The notes under the pieces are model-generated. The model saw only the letters and a program-made list of their open reading frames with translations, did no database searches and had not been told where the DNA came from. This document shows positions 8,954-18,000 of a stretch of 64,000 nt of DNA, piece by piece. Source of the DNA: Gemmata palustris (GTDB taxonomy: Bacteria; Planctomycetota; Planctomycetia; Gemmatales; Gemmataceae); the NCBI RefSeq assembly GCF_017939745.1, contig NZ_JAGKQQ010000001.1:992001-1056000 (forward strand), read 5' to 3'. The position numbers were made by a program, and so were the translations under genes. The stretch's first letter is position 1; each line of letters starts with the position of its first letter.

Positions 8954-11008
8954 ATGGGGCTCTCGGCGGGATTTCTGAGCCAACTCGATGCCGTCGGCGA
9001 TTGGGGGCTGCTCGCCACCGACACGGAGCTGACCGTCACCGGTTGGAACCGGTGGCTCGAGCGCCAGAGCGGGCTGGCGGCCGAAGAGGTTCTGGGCCGG
9101 AAGCTGTTCGACCTCTTTCCCGATTTGCCGGCGCGCGGGCTGGACCGGTACTTTCGGCAGGTTCTCGCGGGCCAAACGGCCATCCTTTCTCAGCGCTTCC
9201 ACACCTACGTGCTCCCGATGCCGACGCCCATTGTTGGGGCCGAACGGGGGCGGATGCAGCAATCGGCGCGCATCCTCCCGCTCGTGACCGACGGAAGTGT
9301 CCTCGGCACGCTCACGCTGATCGAAGACGTGACGGAGCGGGTGGTTCGGGACGCCGAGCTCCGGGCGCGCGGGCGCCAGCAAGCGGCGGTCGCGAGTTCG
9401 GCACGTTCGGCACTCGCGGGCCACGACGTTGCCGTGTTGTGCGGCGAGTCGGTGGGCCACCTGACGGAAACCATCGGAGCGGACTGCGCCGAGGTTCTTG
9501 AGCTCCAACCGGGCGGCGCGGGGTGGGCTAGGCTCGCGGGCACCGGGTGGCCGGAGTCGTCCGGACCCGTTTTTCAAGCCGCGGAGACCCCGCGCATTCT
9601 CGCGGTCCTCGACTCCGAGTCGGCCGTTCTCGGGGAACCCGATGGCGACCCGCGGTTCGCGCTCGAAGCGTACCTTCGGGACCAAAAAGTCGCGCGCGGG
9701 CTCGTCGTCCGAATCCCCGGTCGACGGAACCGGCCGTTCGGATTGTTGGGCGTCTACACGCGCGCCCCGCACCGATTCACCCCGGACGAAATCCAGTGCG
9801 TCCGGGCACTGGCCGACATTATCGGGACGGCGGCCGAGCGAAAGCAACTGGACGCGGAACTGCGCTTGCGGGTCGGGGAATTGGCCGAGGCCGATCGCCG
9901 TAAGGACGAGTTCCTGGCAATGTTGGCTCACGAACTACGCAACCCGCTCGCCCCCGTGCGGAACGCCGTTCAGATCCTTCGGGCGACTTACACCCACGAC
10001 CCCGTTGTTACGCGGTTGACCGAAATGCTGGGCCGCCAGGTGGGGCAAATGGCTCACATGGTGGACGACCTGCTCGACGTCTCGCGCTTCACCCGTGGGA
10101 CGGTTGAACTGCGGACGGAGCCGGTGGTCCTCGCGGACGCGATCGACCGCGCCCTCGAAATGGCGCGCCCGCTGATCGACGCCCGGCGCCACGACATCAA
10201 CGTTTCCGTTCCTTCGGAACCGATTCACCTGGACGCGGACCCGACGCGGCTCACCCAGATTCTGGGTAATCTGCTTAATAACGCCGCGAAATACACGGAC
10301 GACGGCGGGCGCATTTGGCTCTCCGTTTCCCGTGAGGGCGACGAAGCCGTGGTCCGCGTCCGTGACACCGGGATCGGGCTGGCGCCGGACATGCTGCTCC
10401 GCGTCTTCGACCTGTTCACCCAGGAGAACCGGACCCTCGATCGGGCGCAGGGCGGGCTCGGGATCGGACTGACGTTGGTCCGCAGCTTGGTCGAGCTCCA
10501 CGGCGGCACCGCCCGCGCGTTCAGCGACGGACCGGGACTCGGGAGCGAGTTCGTCGTTCGCCTGCCCGCGCTGCCGACCTGTACAAAGGGAGCCAACGAA
10601 CGGGGCGCCCCGCGCTCCACAGTTGAACCCGCGCGCCGGCTGCTGATCGTGGATGATAATGTCGATTCGGCCGAGAGTTTGGCCGAAGTGCTCGCCCTCG
10701 CGGGTCACAACGTCTGGACGGCTCACGACGGACCGGCCGCGCTGCGCGAGGTACAGGCCCATTCACCGGAGATCATTCTCCTCGACATCGGGCTCCCGCG
10801 CATGGACGGGTACGAGGTGGCGCGCCGGGTGCGCCAACTCCCGGACCTCGGGACCACGACGCTGATCGCGATGACCGGGTACGGTCAGGAAGAAGACCGG
10901 CGAAAGTCGCAAGAGGCGGGATTCAACTATCACCTCGTCAAACCCGTGGACCTCGACGAGGTCCGGCGGTTGCTGGGCTCGATTCCGCTGAGTTCATCTG
11001 TTCGCTGA
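8954..11008 (+). CDS. PAS-GAF hybrid sensor histidine kinase with C-terminal receiver
   Basis: A 684-residue soluble hybrid kinase. An N-terminal PAS domain (about 10-125, GLLATDTELTVTGWN) is followed by a GAF domain (about 150-300) and a HisKA domain with H326 in MLAHELRNPLAP. The HATPase_c domain contains NLLNNAAKYTDDGG and GGLGIGLTLVRSLVELHGG, and the C-terminal receiver has D611 in LLDIGLPRMDGYE. There are no membrane segments. It begins 39 bases after the CheC-like gene on the same strand and probably belongs to the chemosensory transcript. An extra hybrid kinase in a che operon suggests cross-input to the shared receivers, which is an inference. Confidence 0.94.
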   Translation: MGLSAGFLSQLDAVGDWGLLATDTELTVTGWNRWLERQSGLAAEEVLGRKLFDLFPDLPARGLDRYFRQVLAGQTAILSQRFHTYVLPMPTPIVGAERGRMQQSARILPLVTDGSVLGTLTLIEDVTERVVRDAELRARGRQQAAVASSARSALAGHDVAVLCGESVGHLTETIGADCAEVLELQPGGAGWARLAGTGWPESSGPVFQAAETPRILAVLDSESAVLGEPDGDPRFALEAYLRDQKVARGLVVRIPGRRNRPFGLLGVYTRAPHRFTPDEIQCVRALADIIGTAAERKQLDAELRLRVGELAEADRRKDEFLAMLAHELRNPLAPVRNAVQILRATYTHDPVVTRLTEMLGRQVGQMAHMVDDLLDVSRFTRGTVELRTEPVVLADAIDRALEMARPLIDARRHDINVSVPSEPIHLDADPTRLTQILGNLLNNAAKYTDDGGRIWLSVSREGDEAVVRVRDTGIGLAPDMLLRVFDLFTQENRTLDRAQGGLGIGLTLVRSLVELHGGTARAFSDGPGLGSEFVVRLPALPTCTKGANERGAPRSTVEPARRLLIVDDNVDSAESLAEVLALAGHNVWTAHDGPAALREVQAHSPEIILLDIGLPRMDGYEVARRVRQLPDLGTTTLIAMTGYGQEEDRRKSQEAGFNYHLVKPVDLDEVRRLLGSIPLSSSVR

Positions 11009-11370
11009 GCGGACACGTACTAATCCCACGAAATACGCCACGTATCCAATCATCTCGTACCTCGGTCTTCGCGGGCGGGCGAGGTAAACGGCGCTGATGC
11101 ACACCAGGCGCTGGGAGTAGAACCCGTTCCCACAGGGGACGTCGAGCACGTTTGCGCCAGGAGGAGGGAGCGCATCGTACAGTTCCACCCGGAACGCCTC
11201 GTGAAACGACGACTGATAGGCATCGCATTGAGGGGGGGGCAACCGGGGTGTTTCGGTTCCCAGGAATGCGGTGAGCGTGGCGAACGGGAAGGCGGGTAGA
11301 AGGGCGCGTGCCGTGGCACCCGGATTGCGTGGAATCGAAACCCTCTGACCGAATCGCGGTCTGTTTGAAA
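10994..11370 (-). pseudogene. Relic of a SAM-dependent methyltransferase
   Basis: Read on the minus strand, one frame gives a coherent protein start of about 85 residues ending in the SAM motif I region (NVLDVPCGNGFYSQRL), preceded by SSFHEAFRVELYDALPPPGA. Upstream the frame meets a stop (TAG near 11366) with no ATG. After QRL the text passes almost at once into AVYLAR and then runs to a stop at 10994, so motifs II-IV are missing. This looks like an internally deleted, start-less remnant of a class I methyltransferase between two convergent or unrelated genes. It overlaps the last bases of the hybrid kinase gene. A short functional peptide cannot be excluded, but a catalytic enzyme can. Confidence 0.6.
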
Positions 11371-11389
11371 CGCACTAACGGGGGTGGCT

Positions 11390-11674
11390 ATGGCCGGCGA
11401 GCAACAGAAGCAGGAGATCGACGACAAGGTGACGACCCTGGTCCGCGGCCGGTTCGGTGGTGACTACAGGGCCGCGTTCGCACATTACGACTCCAACGAC
11501 AGTGGCGCGATCGATAAAGACGAGCTGAAGGTGCTGCTATCGGACGCCGGGATCGGCAGCGCGCTCACCCGGTGGGCGTGGGCGAAGGGGATCATGGGCG
11601 AGGTAGACAGGGACGGTGACGGGGCCATTTCGTGGGCCGAGTTCGAGACCGTGTTCCGGGCCAACAAGTCTTAA
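11390..11674 (+). CDS. EF-hand domain protein
   Basis: A 94-residue acidic protein with two canonical EF-hand calcium loops: DSNDSGAIDKDE at about 40-51 and DRDGDGAISWAE at about 72-83. Both have Asp/Asn at positions 1, 3 and 5 and Glu at 12. No signal peptide is present, so it is presumably cytoplasmic. ATG 11390 is favoured over GTG 11384 because the purine-rich GGGGGTGG precedes it. Small EF-hand proteins are frequent in planctomycetes and their partners are mostly unknown. No operon partner is evident: the upstream interval is a decayed gene on the other strand and the downstream gene is convergent. Confidence 0.82.
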   Translation: MAGEQQKQEIDDKVTTLVRGRFGGDYRAAFAHYDSNDSGAIDKDELKVLLSDAGIGSALTRWAWAKGIMGEVDRDGDGAISWAEFETVFRANKS

Positions 11675-12222
11675 CAACCGGTCCGGAGGGATGAGCCCGC
11701 TCCTTGTCCCTTCGGGCGGCCGGGCCGGGGCTTCGGGGCGAACTCATCGGTTGACGCGCTGCCCGTGGTGAGGACCGGCGCGGGGGGAAGTATCGCGAAG
11801 TTCAGTGGGCGACTCGGGAGCGCGCCTTCCCGCCCCTCGGTCAGGGCGACATCGACCGTGGCCACGTACAGGCGGACGCCGTGAACGATCGGTCCGGGAC
11901 CGGAGCCGAGCCGAACGATCCGCAGGTGCGCCACCGGGAATCCCGCGAAGGGCCGGTCGTTGTGGCACCCTTGCACGCCGGCAAGAACCCCTTCGGAGTG
12001 GCCGATCTCGATGCGGCGACACGGGCGCCCCTCGCCCGGAACGTCTACGGGTAGCGAACGCGAGCCGACCTCGAACGCCTCGCGCACGGCCTCCTCGAAG
12101 GGGCGCAGGCGGAGAACGGGCGCCGGTCCGTGTGGGGGTACGGCCGAGGCAAATCGGGTGCCGATGCCGAACGGGAGCGCCAGCCCGATGGTGGCGAGGA
12201 CGGAGCGTCGGTCGTGAGTCAT
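11671..12222 (-). CDS. Exported hypothetical protein
   Basis: I do not recognise this 183-residue protein. It starts at ATG 12222 with a probable signal peptide (MTHDRRSVLATIGLALPFGI, then a small-residue ending ASA near 28). The RR followed by a long hydrophobic run could be Tat- or Sec-type. The mature part has alternating hydrophobic strands (HLRIVRLGSGPGPIVHGVRL, then YVATVDVALTEG) and a basic, proline-rich tail. The frame continues upstream to 12348 without protein-like content. It lies directly downstream of the catalase gene on the same strand (80-base gap), so cotranscription is possible. Two cysteines (CRRIE, GCHND) could pair outside the cytoplasm. Confidence 0.6.
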   Translation of the reverse strand: MTHDRRSVLATIGLALPFGIGTRFASAVPPHGPAPVLRLRPFEEAVREAFEVGSRSLPVDVPGEGRPCRRIEIGHSEGVLAGVQGCHNDRPFAGFPVAHLRIVRLGSGPGPIVHGVRLYVATVDVALTEGREGALPSRPLNFAILPPAPVLTTGSASTDEFAPKPRPGRPKGQGAGSSLRTGC

Positions 12223-12261
12223 TGTGGTTGCTCTCACAGGTACCAAACGAAAGGCGAAACA

Positions 12262-12290
12262 GGGCCGGGCGCGCGGACGGCTCCCGGCCC
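12262..12290 (-). terminator. GC-rich hairpin after the catalase gene (weak)
   Basis: GGGCCGGG (12262-12269) pairs with CCCGGCCC (12283-12290) across a 13-base loop, just beyond the katE stop. There is no clear T-run, so it may be an attenuating hairpin or incidental. Confidence 0.3.
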
Positions 12291-12302
12291 GAAGGCACCG
12301 GG

Positions 12303-14381
12303 TTACCGTTGCGCGGCGGCGCGGTCCCAGAAGCGGAGTTTGCGGCACGCCGCGACGAACGCATCGCAGTCGCCTGCCTTATTCAATGGCACGAACCCCT
12401 CGTCCCGCGCGACCCCCACCTTCTCGAACAGCGCCGCGGCGGGCACCGCGTAGCCGATGAACTTCCGGTGGGCGGTCGCGTCCGCGACGAAGTCCCGGAC
12501 CGCCGGCAACTGGGCCAGTGCCGTCGCCCCGTCCGTGGACGGTAAGAGTGCGACGGCGTCGAACAGGACCGACGGCCCGCCCTCGAGTTTCTCGTCCGCG
12601 TCGTGCCAGGTGCCGGCCGAGTCCTTGACCCCGCCCACCTCCGGGGCGACGAGCACCAGCGTCGCGCCTTCGGCCTTCAGCGCCTTACTGAGGGCCGCCA
12701 GGACGTCGGCATCGACCCCGTCGGTGACCAGCGCGCCGACCTTGCGCCCGGCGAAACTCTTGGGACCGTTCTTGAGGATGCTCAGCTTGTCCGACGGCTT
12801 CAGGTCCCGGCGCGTCGGCTTCGCGGCCGGGGCCGGTTTCGGCATTTCCTTCAACCGCAGCCCCTTGGCCACCGCGTCGGCGAGCCCGGCGTCGATGTTC
12901 AACAGGTGCGAGACCATCCGCGCTCGGATGGCCACGGTCTCGACCTTGCTCAGTTCAAACACGAGCGCGCTGGCGATGTGGGTCTGCTCGAGCAGGGTCT
13001 GACTGATGTAGAACTGCCGGGCCTGGCTGTAGTGATCCGAAAACGTCTCCGACCGCGCCCGCACCTTGGTCCCCCCGACCGGCTCGGGGAAACTCTTGTA
13101 CCCCTTCTCGGGTGACTCGCGCGGGCCGCCCTCCGCGCCCCACGAGTTGGGCTCGTAGTTCGCGCGCCCTTTGGGGTTGCGCATCGCCATGTGCCCGTCC
13201 TGCTGGAAGTTCATCACCGGGCACTTCGGGGCGTTGATCGGGATGTGCGTGAAGTTGGGGCTCCCGAGCCGCTTCAGTTGCGTGTCCAGGTACGAGAAGT
13301 TGCGCCCCTGCAAGAGCGGGTCGTCGCTGAAGTCGATCCCGGGCACCACGTTCTGAGTGCAGAACGCGACCTGCTCGGTCTCGGCGAAGAAGTTGTCCAC
13401 CCGGCGGTCAAGCACCATGCGGCCCACGATCTTCACCGGCACCTGCTCCTCGGGGATGATCTTGGTCGGGTCCAGGACATCGAACTCGAACGCTTTGGCG
13501 AACTCGTCGTCGAACAGTTGCACCCCCAGTTCCCACTCCGGGAAGGCGCCCGCCTCGATCGCGTTCCACAGGTCGCGGCGGTGGAAGTCCGGGTCGGCCC
13601 CGTTGATCTTCACGGCCTCGTTCCACACCACCGACTGCAACCCCAGTTTCGGCTTCCAGTGGAACTTCACGAACGTGGACTTGCCCTGTGCGTCTACCAG
13701 GCGGAACGTGTGGACCCCGAACCCTTCCATGAACCGGAACGAGCGCGGGATGCCCCGGTCGGACATGACCCACATGACCATGTGCATGGCCTCGGGCGTG
13801 AGGGAGATGAAGTCCCAGGCGTTGTCGTGCGCGGTGGCCGCTTGGGGGAACCCGCGGTCCGGCTCCTCCTTAAAGGCGTGGACCATGTCCGGGAACTTCA
13901 TCGGGTCCTGGATGAAGAACACCGGGATGTTGTTGCCGACGAGATCCCAGTTCCCCTCCTTCGTGTAGAACTTGGTGGCGAACCCGCGGACGTCGCGCGC
14001 GAGGTCGGCCGAGCCCTTGCTGCCGGCGACGGTCGAGAACCGCACAAACGTCGGCGTCTTCTCGCCCTTCTTGAACACCGCGGCCCGGCTCACCGCTTCC
14101 AGTTCGCCGTTGCTCTCGAAGTACCCGTGCGCCCCGAACCCGCGGGCGTGGACCACGCGCTCGGGGATGCGCTCGTGATCGAAGTGGAAGATCTTCTCGC
14201 GGAAGTGGAAGTCCTCGAGTAGCGCCGGCCCGCGTGGGCCGGCCCGGAGCGTGTTCTGATCGTCGGAAACGGGGACGCCTTGCTGGGTGGTGAGAACCGG
14301 GGCGCCGTCCTGCGCGGTCTGGTGCGTTTCGCCGCCCCTACTCTCGACGGGAGGGTTCTTCGGCTGGGTCATATCGGCCAT
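12303..14381 (-). CDS. katE: Catalase, large-subunit (clade 2, HPII-type)
   Basis: This enzyme decomposes hydrogen peroxide with a heme cofactor in the cytoplasm. The 692-residue length matches clade 2 catalases, which carry a C-terminal flavodoxin/DJ-1-like domain absent from small-subunit enzymes. The distal histidine is in [13 protein letters not shown] near residue 80. [19 protein letters not shown] and the [16 protein letters not shown] core follow, and the proximal region is near [16 protein letters not shown]. The DJ-1-like domain begins near 545 ([20 protein letters not shown]). The N-terminal 40 residues are polar and disordered-looking, as in E. coli KatE. The gene is transcribed toward the exported hypothetical gene and is preceded by a 680-base intergenic interval that presumably holds its promoter. 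Confidence 0.96.
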   Translation of the reverse strand: MADMTQPKNPPVESRGGETHQTAQDGAPVLTTQQGVPVSDDQNTLRAGPRGPALLEDFHFREKIFHFDHERIPERVVHARGFGAHGYFESNGELEAVSRAAVFKKGEKTPTFVRFSTVAGSKGSADLARDVRGFATKFYTKEGNWDLVGNNIPVFFIQDPMKFPDMVHAFKEEPDRGFPQAATAHDNAWDFISLTPEAMHMVMWVMSDRGIPRSFRFMEGFGVHTFRLVDAQGKSTFVKFHWKPKLGLQSVVWNEAVKINGADPDFHRRDLWNAIEAGAFPEWELGVQLFDDEFAKAFEFDVLDPTKIIPEEQVPVKIVGRMVLDRRVDNFFAETEQVAFCTQNVVPGIDFSDDPLLQGRNFSYLDTQLKRLGSPNFTHIPINAPKCPVMNFQQDGHMAMRNPKGRANYEPNSWGAEGGPRESPEKGYKSFPEPVGGTKVRARSETFSDHYSQARQFYISQTLLEQTHIASALVFELSKVETVAIRARMVSHLLNIDAGLADAVAKGLRLKEMPKPAPAAKPTRRDLKPSDKLSILKNGPKSFAGRKVGALVTDGVDADVLAALSKALKAEGATLVLVAPEVGGVKDSAGTWHDADEKLEGGPSVLFDAVALLPSTDGATALAQLPAVRDFVADATAHRKFIGYAVPAAALFEKVGVARDEGFVPLNKAGDCDAFVAACRKLRFWDRAAAQR

Positions 14382-15059
14382 CCTGCTCGAGGTGCTAACG
14401 CGAGTTGTGAATCAGGCGGCTAGGCATGAGCAAATTGCGATCCAAATGACCTGCTGATCGCATTGAAATTATGAGCGGAAAGATGTTTAAAAATTGGTTT
14501 AGCCGAACGGGATGTGGACGAATCAGATGGTCTAATGACACATCAGTTTCCTGGTCGCGGGCCGCGACCGCGAGGGAGCGGGAGGGGCTCCCGTTGGTGG
14601 TCGCGTTCAACGCACGGGAAGCCCCACGCCCTTGCGGTCGCGGCTCGATTGGTAGCGACATGGATCGCGAAACGGGGCTAATAACGCATCAATGGCCGGG
14701 CTAATGGGATCAGGGGTGCGAACGCGGTTCGAGCACGCGGCTTGGGTGTTTTTGTTGTACCCCTTGAGGGGCATGAACGGGGCGCCCCACCCGCTCACGA
14801 GCTACGCGCCGTCCTCGCGGTCGAGCAAGAAGGAATGGGCCGGGGTTAGTTCACGGGAACCGATCCCCACGGCTTTTGAGCGGTGTGCTTCTCGGTCCCG
14901 CGGGCCACGTGGCCCGGGGCACCGATCCGCCCCTTGTGGCGATTGTCAGGCCCGCCTTCGGCCCCTCCAGGGGCGAGCGTCATCTGTGCTGCCTGGGGCG
15001 CGCGTTTCTGAAGATGATTTTGATCCCGTGGTCGAACGCAAATGCTTGTGTTGCCCGGG
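14382..15059. other. Intergenic interval between katE and the giant kinase, with repeat remnants
   Basis: No gene is supported in these 678 bases. The first 170 bases are relatively AT-rich (katE start side) and suit a promoter region, though no clear -35/-10 pair can be named. 14551-14648 carries partial copies of the GAGCCGCGACCGC repeat also seen at 40468. The rest is GC-rich without recognisable coding content on either strand. Confidence 0.5.
14551..14648. repeat. Degenerate copies of the GAGCCGCGACCGC palindromic repeat
   Basis: GGCCGCGACCGCGAGGGAGC at 14560-14579 and the opposed CCTTGCGGTCGCGGCTCG at 14629-14646 match the arms of the better-preserved element at 40468-40562. The two halves face each other around about 50 bases. 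This suggests a dispersed repeat family that folds as a hairpin. Confidence 0.6.
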
Positions 15060-18000
15060 TCACCCCCTCGCCTGCGCCCCGGCCACGATGCGATCCAGCT
15101 CGCCCGGGTCGGCCGGTTTCGTCAGGTGGTGGTCGAACCCCGCCTCCCGGGTCCGGCGCCGGTCCTCCTCTTGCCCCCATCCGGTGAGTGCCGCGAGCGT
15201 CACGCCCTGCAACTCGGCGCTCTCGCGGATGCGGCGCGCGACCTCGTACCCGCTCATCCCCGGCAGCCCGAGGTCGAGCAGAATGAGTTGGGGCCGGAAG
15301 GTGGCGAGCACCTTCAGAGCGTCGGGGCCGTCGTGCGCGGTCCGCACCTGGTGCCCCCGCATCTCCAGTAGCATGGCCATGCTGTCTGCCGCGTCCCGGT
15401 TATCGTCCACCACCAGAATGCCGAGCGGGCGCCCCGCTGCGCCGGTTCCCGCCGCCTGTGCGACCGCGGGGGCCGGGGCAGGGGCGGGGGCCAGCGGCAG
15501 GCGGACCGTGAACGTGCTCCCGCGGCCGGGACCGGGGCTCTCCGCACGCACGCTCCCGCCGTGCATCTCGACCAACCGCTTGACCAGCGTCAGCCCGATC
15601 CCCAGCCCGCCCTGGCTCCGCTCAAGGGACGTACCCACTTGGGCGAACATCTCGAACACCTTTGGGAGCATGTCCGCCGGGATGCCCACCCCGGTGTCCG
15701 CTACCCGCACCACTGCGTCGCCCCCGTCGCGCTGGGCGGACAGCACGATCCGCCCGCCCGGGAGCGTGTACTTGGCGGCGTTGTTCAGCAGGTTCGCGAG
15801 CGCCTGTACCAGCCGAGTGCGGTCAACGTTCAAGGGGAGCGGCTCGGCCGGCATTCGCAGGGCCAACTCGTGCCCGCCGGCCTCCACCGCTTGCCGGCTC
15901 GTCTCCACCGCGGCGTCGACCACGGCCCGCAGGGGGACCGGCTCCTTCCGCAGTACCACCTTACCGCTCGACACCCGGGCCACGTCCATCAGGTCGTCGA
16001 CTAGGTGGGCCATGTGCCCGAGCTGCCGGTCCATCATGGTCAGGGCGCGCCCGGCGGCCTCCCCGGTCGCCCCGCCCAGTCGCAGGATCTGCACCCCGTT
16101 GCGCACCGGGGCGAGCGGGTTCCGCAGCTCGTGCGCGAGCGTGGCGAGGAACTCGTCCTTGCGCCGGTCCTGTTCCTGGAGCGTGCGGTAGAGCCGGGCG
16201 TTCTCGATCGCGACGGTCACCCGCTCGGCCAGGTTCTGGGCCACGCGCAGCTCCTCCGGCCCGAACCGGCGGCGGGGGGACGAGCTGAGGAACGTCATCC
16301 CGCCGATCGCCCGGCCCCGGGACACGAGCGGCACGCACAGGTACGAGCGGACCCCCAGTTCTCGTAGTTTCGCGACCCGCTCCGGTCCCTGCGGGGCCGT
16401 GGCCGGGTCGATTTCGGCCAGGTCGGGCACCACTTCCGGTTCGCCCGTTCGCAGCACGTGCGGGACGACACCCGCCACATCACCGTCCGGTCGGAACGCC
16501 GCGTTTCGGGCGGCGGACACGTCTTCGGGTTCCGAGGCGGTGACCGCCAGGCGCTCGCGCGTGCCGTCCTCGCCGATCATGTCGACCACGCACCAGTCGG
16601 CGAACCCGGCGACGGCCAGGTTCGCGATCCGGTTGAGGGTGCTCTGGTAGTCCACCAGTTCGGCCAGACTCGCGCTGGCATCGGCCAGGAACTGCACCGC
16701 CTCTTCCGCCCGTTTGCGAGCGGTCACGTCCCGGAACACCTTACCGAACCCGTGCAGGGCCCCGTCGTCCCCTCGTAGCGGAACCATGACCCCGTCGGCG
16801 AAGAACTGGCTCCCGTCCTTGCGCGCGTGCCACCGCTTGTCCTCCGCGCGCCCCTCGCGGGCCGCCTGCTCCATCTCCCGCGCGGGCGCCCCGGCCGCCC
16901 GGTCCTCGGGGGTGAAGAGCACGTCGGCCGGCCCCCCGAGCACGTCGGCGGGGGCGAACCCGGTGATGCCCTCGGCCCCGCCGGCCCACTCGATCAACCG
17001 CCCGTCCCGGTCGGTGACCACCACCGCGTAGTCCCGCGCCCGGTCGATCAAGAGCTGAAAGCGCTCGTCCTTCTCCCGCAACTGCGCCTCGGACCGCTTG
17101 CGGTCCGAGATGTCGGTGAACAGCACGCCCACCTGCCGGCCCCCGGGCCGGCCGACCCGGAACGCGGACACGTCGTACCACCGGTCGAGGTCGGTCACCC
17201 GGTCGGTCCGGCGGAACGGCTCGCCGGTCTCGGCCACCCGTGCGTAGGCCTCGATCCAGTGGCCCTCGTGGGCGGGCATCACCTCGCGCGCCGTCTTGCC
17301 GACGACGTTTCGTAACCCGGTGTGGGCTTCGAGGGCCGGGTTGACCAGCAGGTAGCGGTAGTCGACCGCCCGGCCCGCCCCGTCGAGCACCGGTTCGACC
17401 ACGCAGTACCCCTCGTCCATCGACTCGAACAGGGACCGGAACCGCTGCTCGCTCTCGCGCAATTGCTCCTCGGCTCTGCGGCGCTCGGTTATGTCCTGCA
17501 TCGCCCCGACCAGGCGGACCGTCTTACCGTCCTCGTGGATCGCGTACCCGCGGTCGAGGACGGCGGCGTAGGTGCCGTCGGCCCGCCGGAACCGGTACTC
17601 GTCGGACCAGTTCGCGCCGCCGCGGTCGATGACCGCGTGGATCCCGGTGACCACCCGGTCCCGGTCGCCCGGGTGGATGTGCTCGTACCACCACGTGGCG
17701 TCCGCGCCCACGTCCCCCGGGCGGTACCCGAACAGCGCGCCGGCGCCCTCGTTCCACCAGACCGCGTTGGTCCGCATGTCCCAGTCCCACACCGCGTCGT
17801 TGGTCGCGCGGGCGACGATAGCGAACCGGTCGTTGCTCTCGCGGAGCGCGGCCTCGGCCCGGCGCTGGTCGGTGACGTCCAGGGTCACTCCATCGAACCG
17901 CTTCGGCGCGCCGGCCCCGTCGTAGTAGGTTCCCCCGATCGCCCGGACCCACTTCTCGGCCCCCGTCTCCGGGTCCACCGTGCGGTAGTGGACGTCGTAG

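Noticed and set aside
13191-14222. A 343-residue plus-strand frame opposite the catalase gene
   Set aside because: Mirror of the catalase coding sequence; no family features, and katE motifs are complete.
14692-16191. A 499-residue plus-strand frame starting in the intergenic region
   Set aside because: Most of it lies opposite the HATPase and receiver of the giant kinase and has serine/arginine shadow composition.
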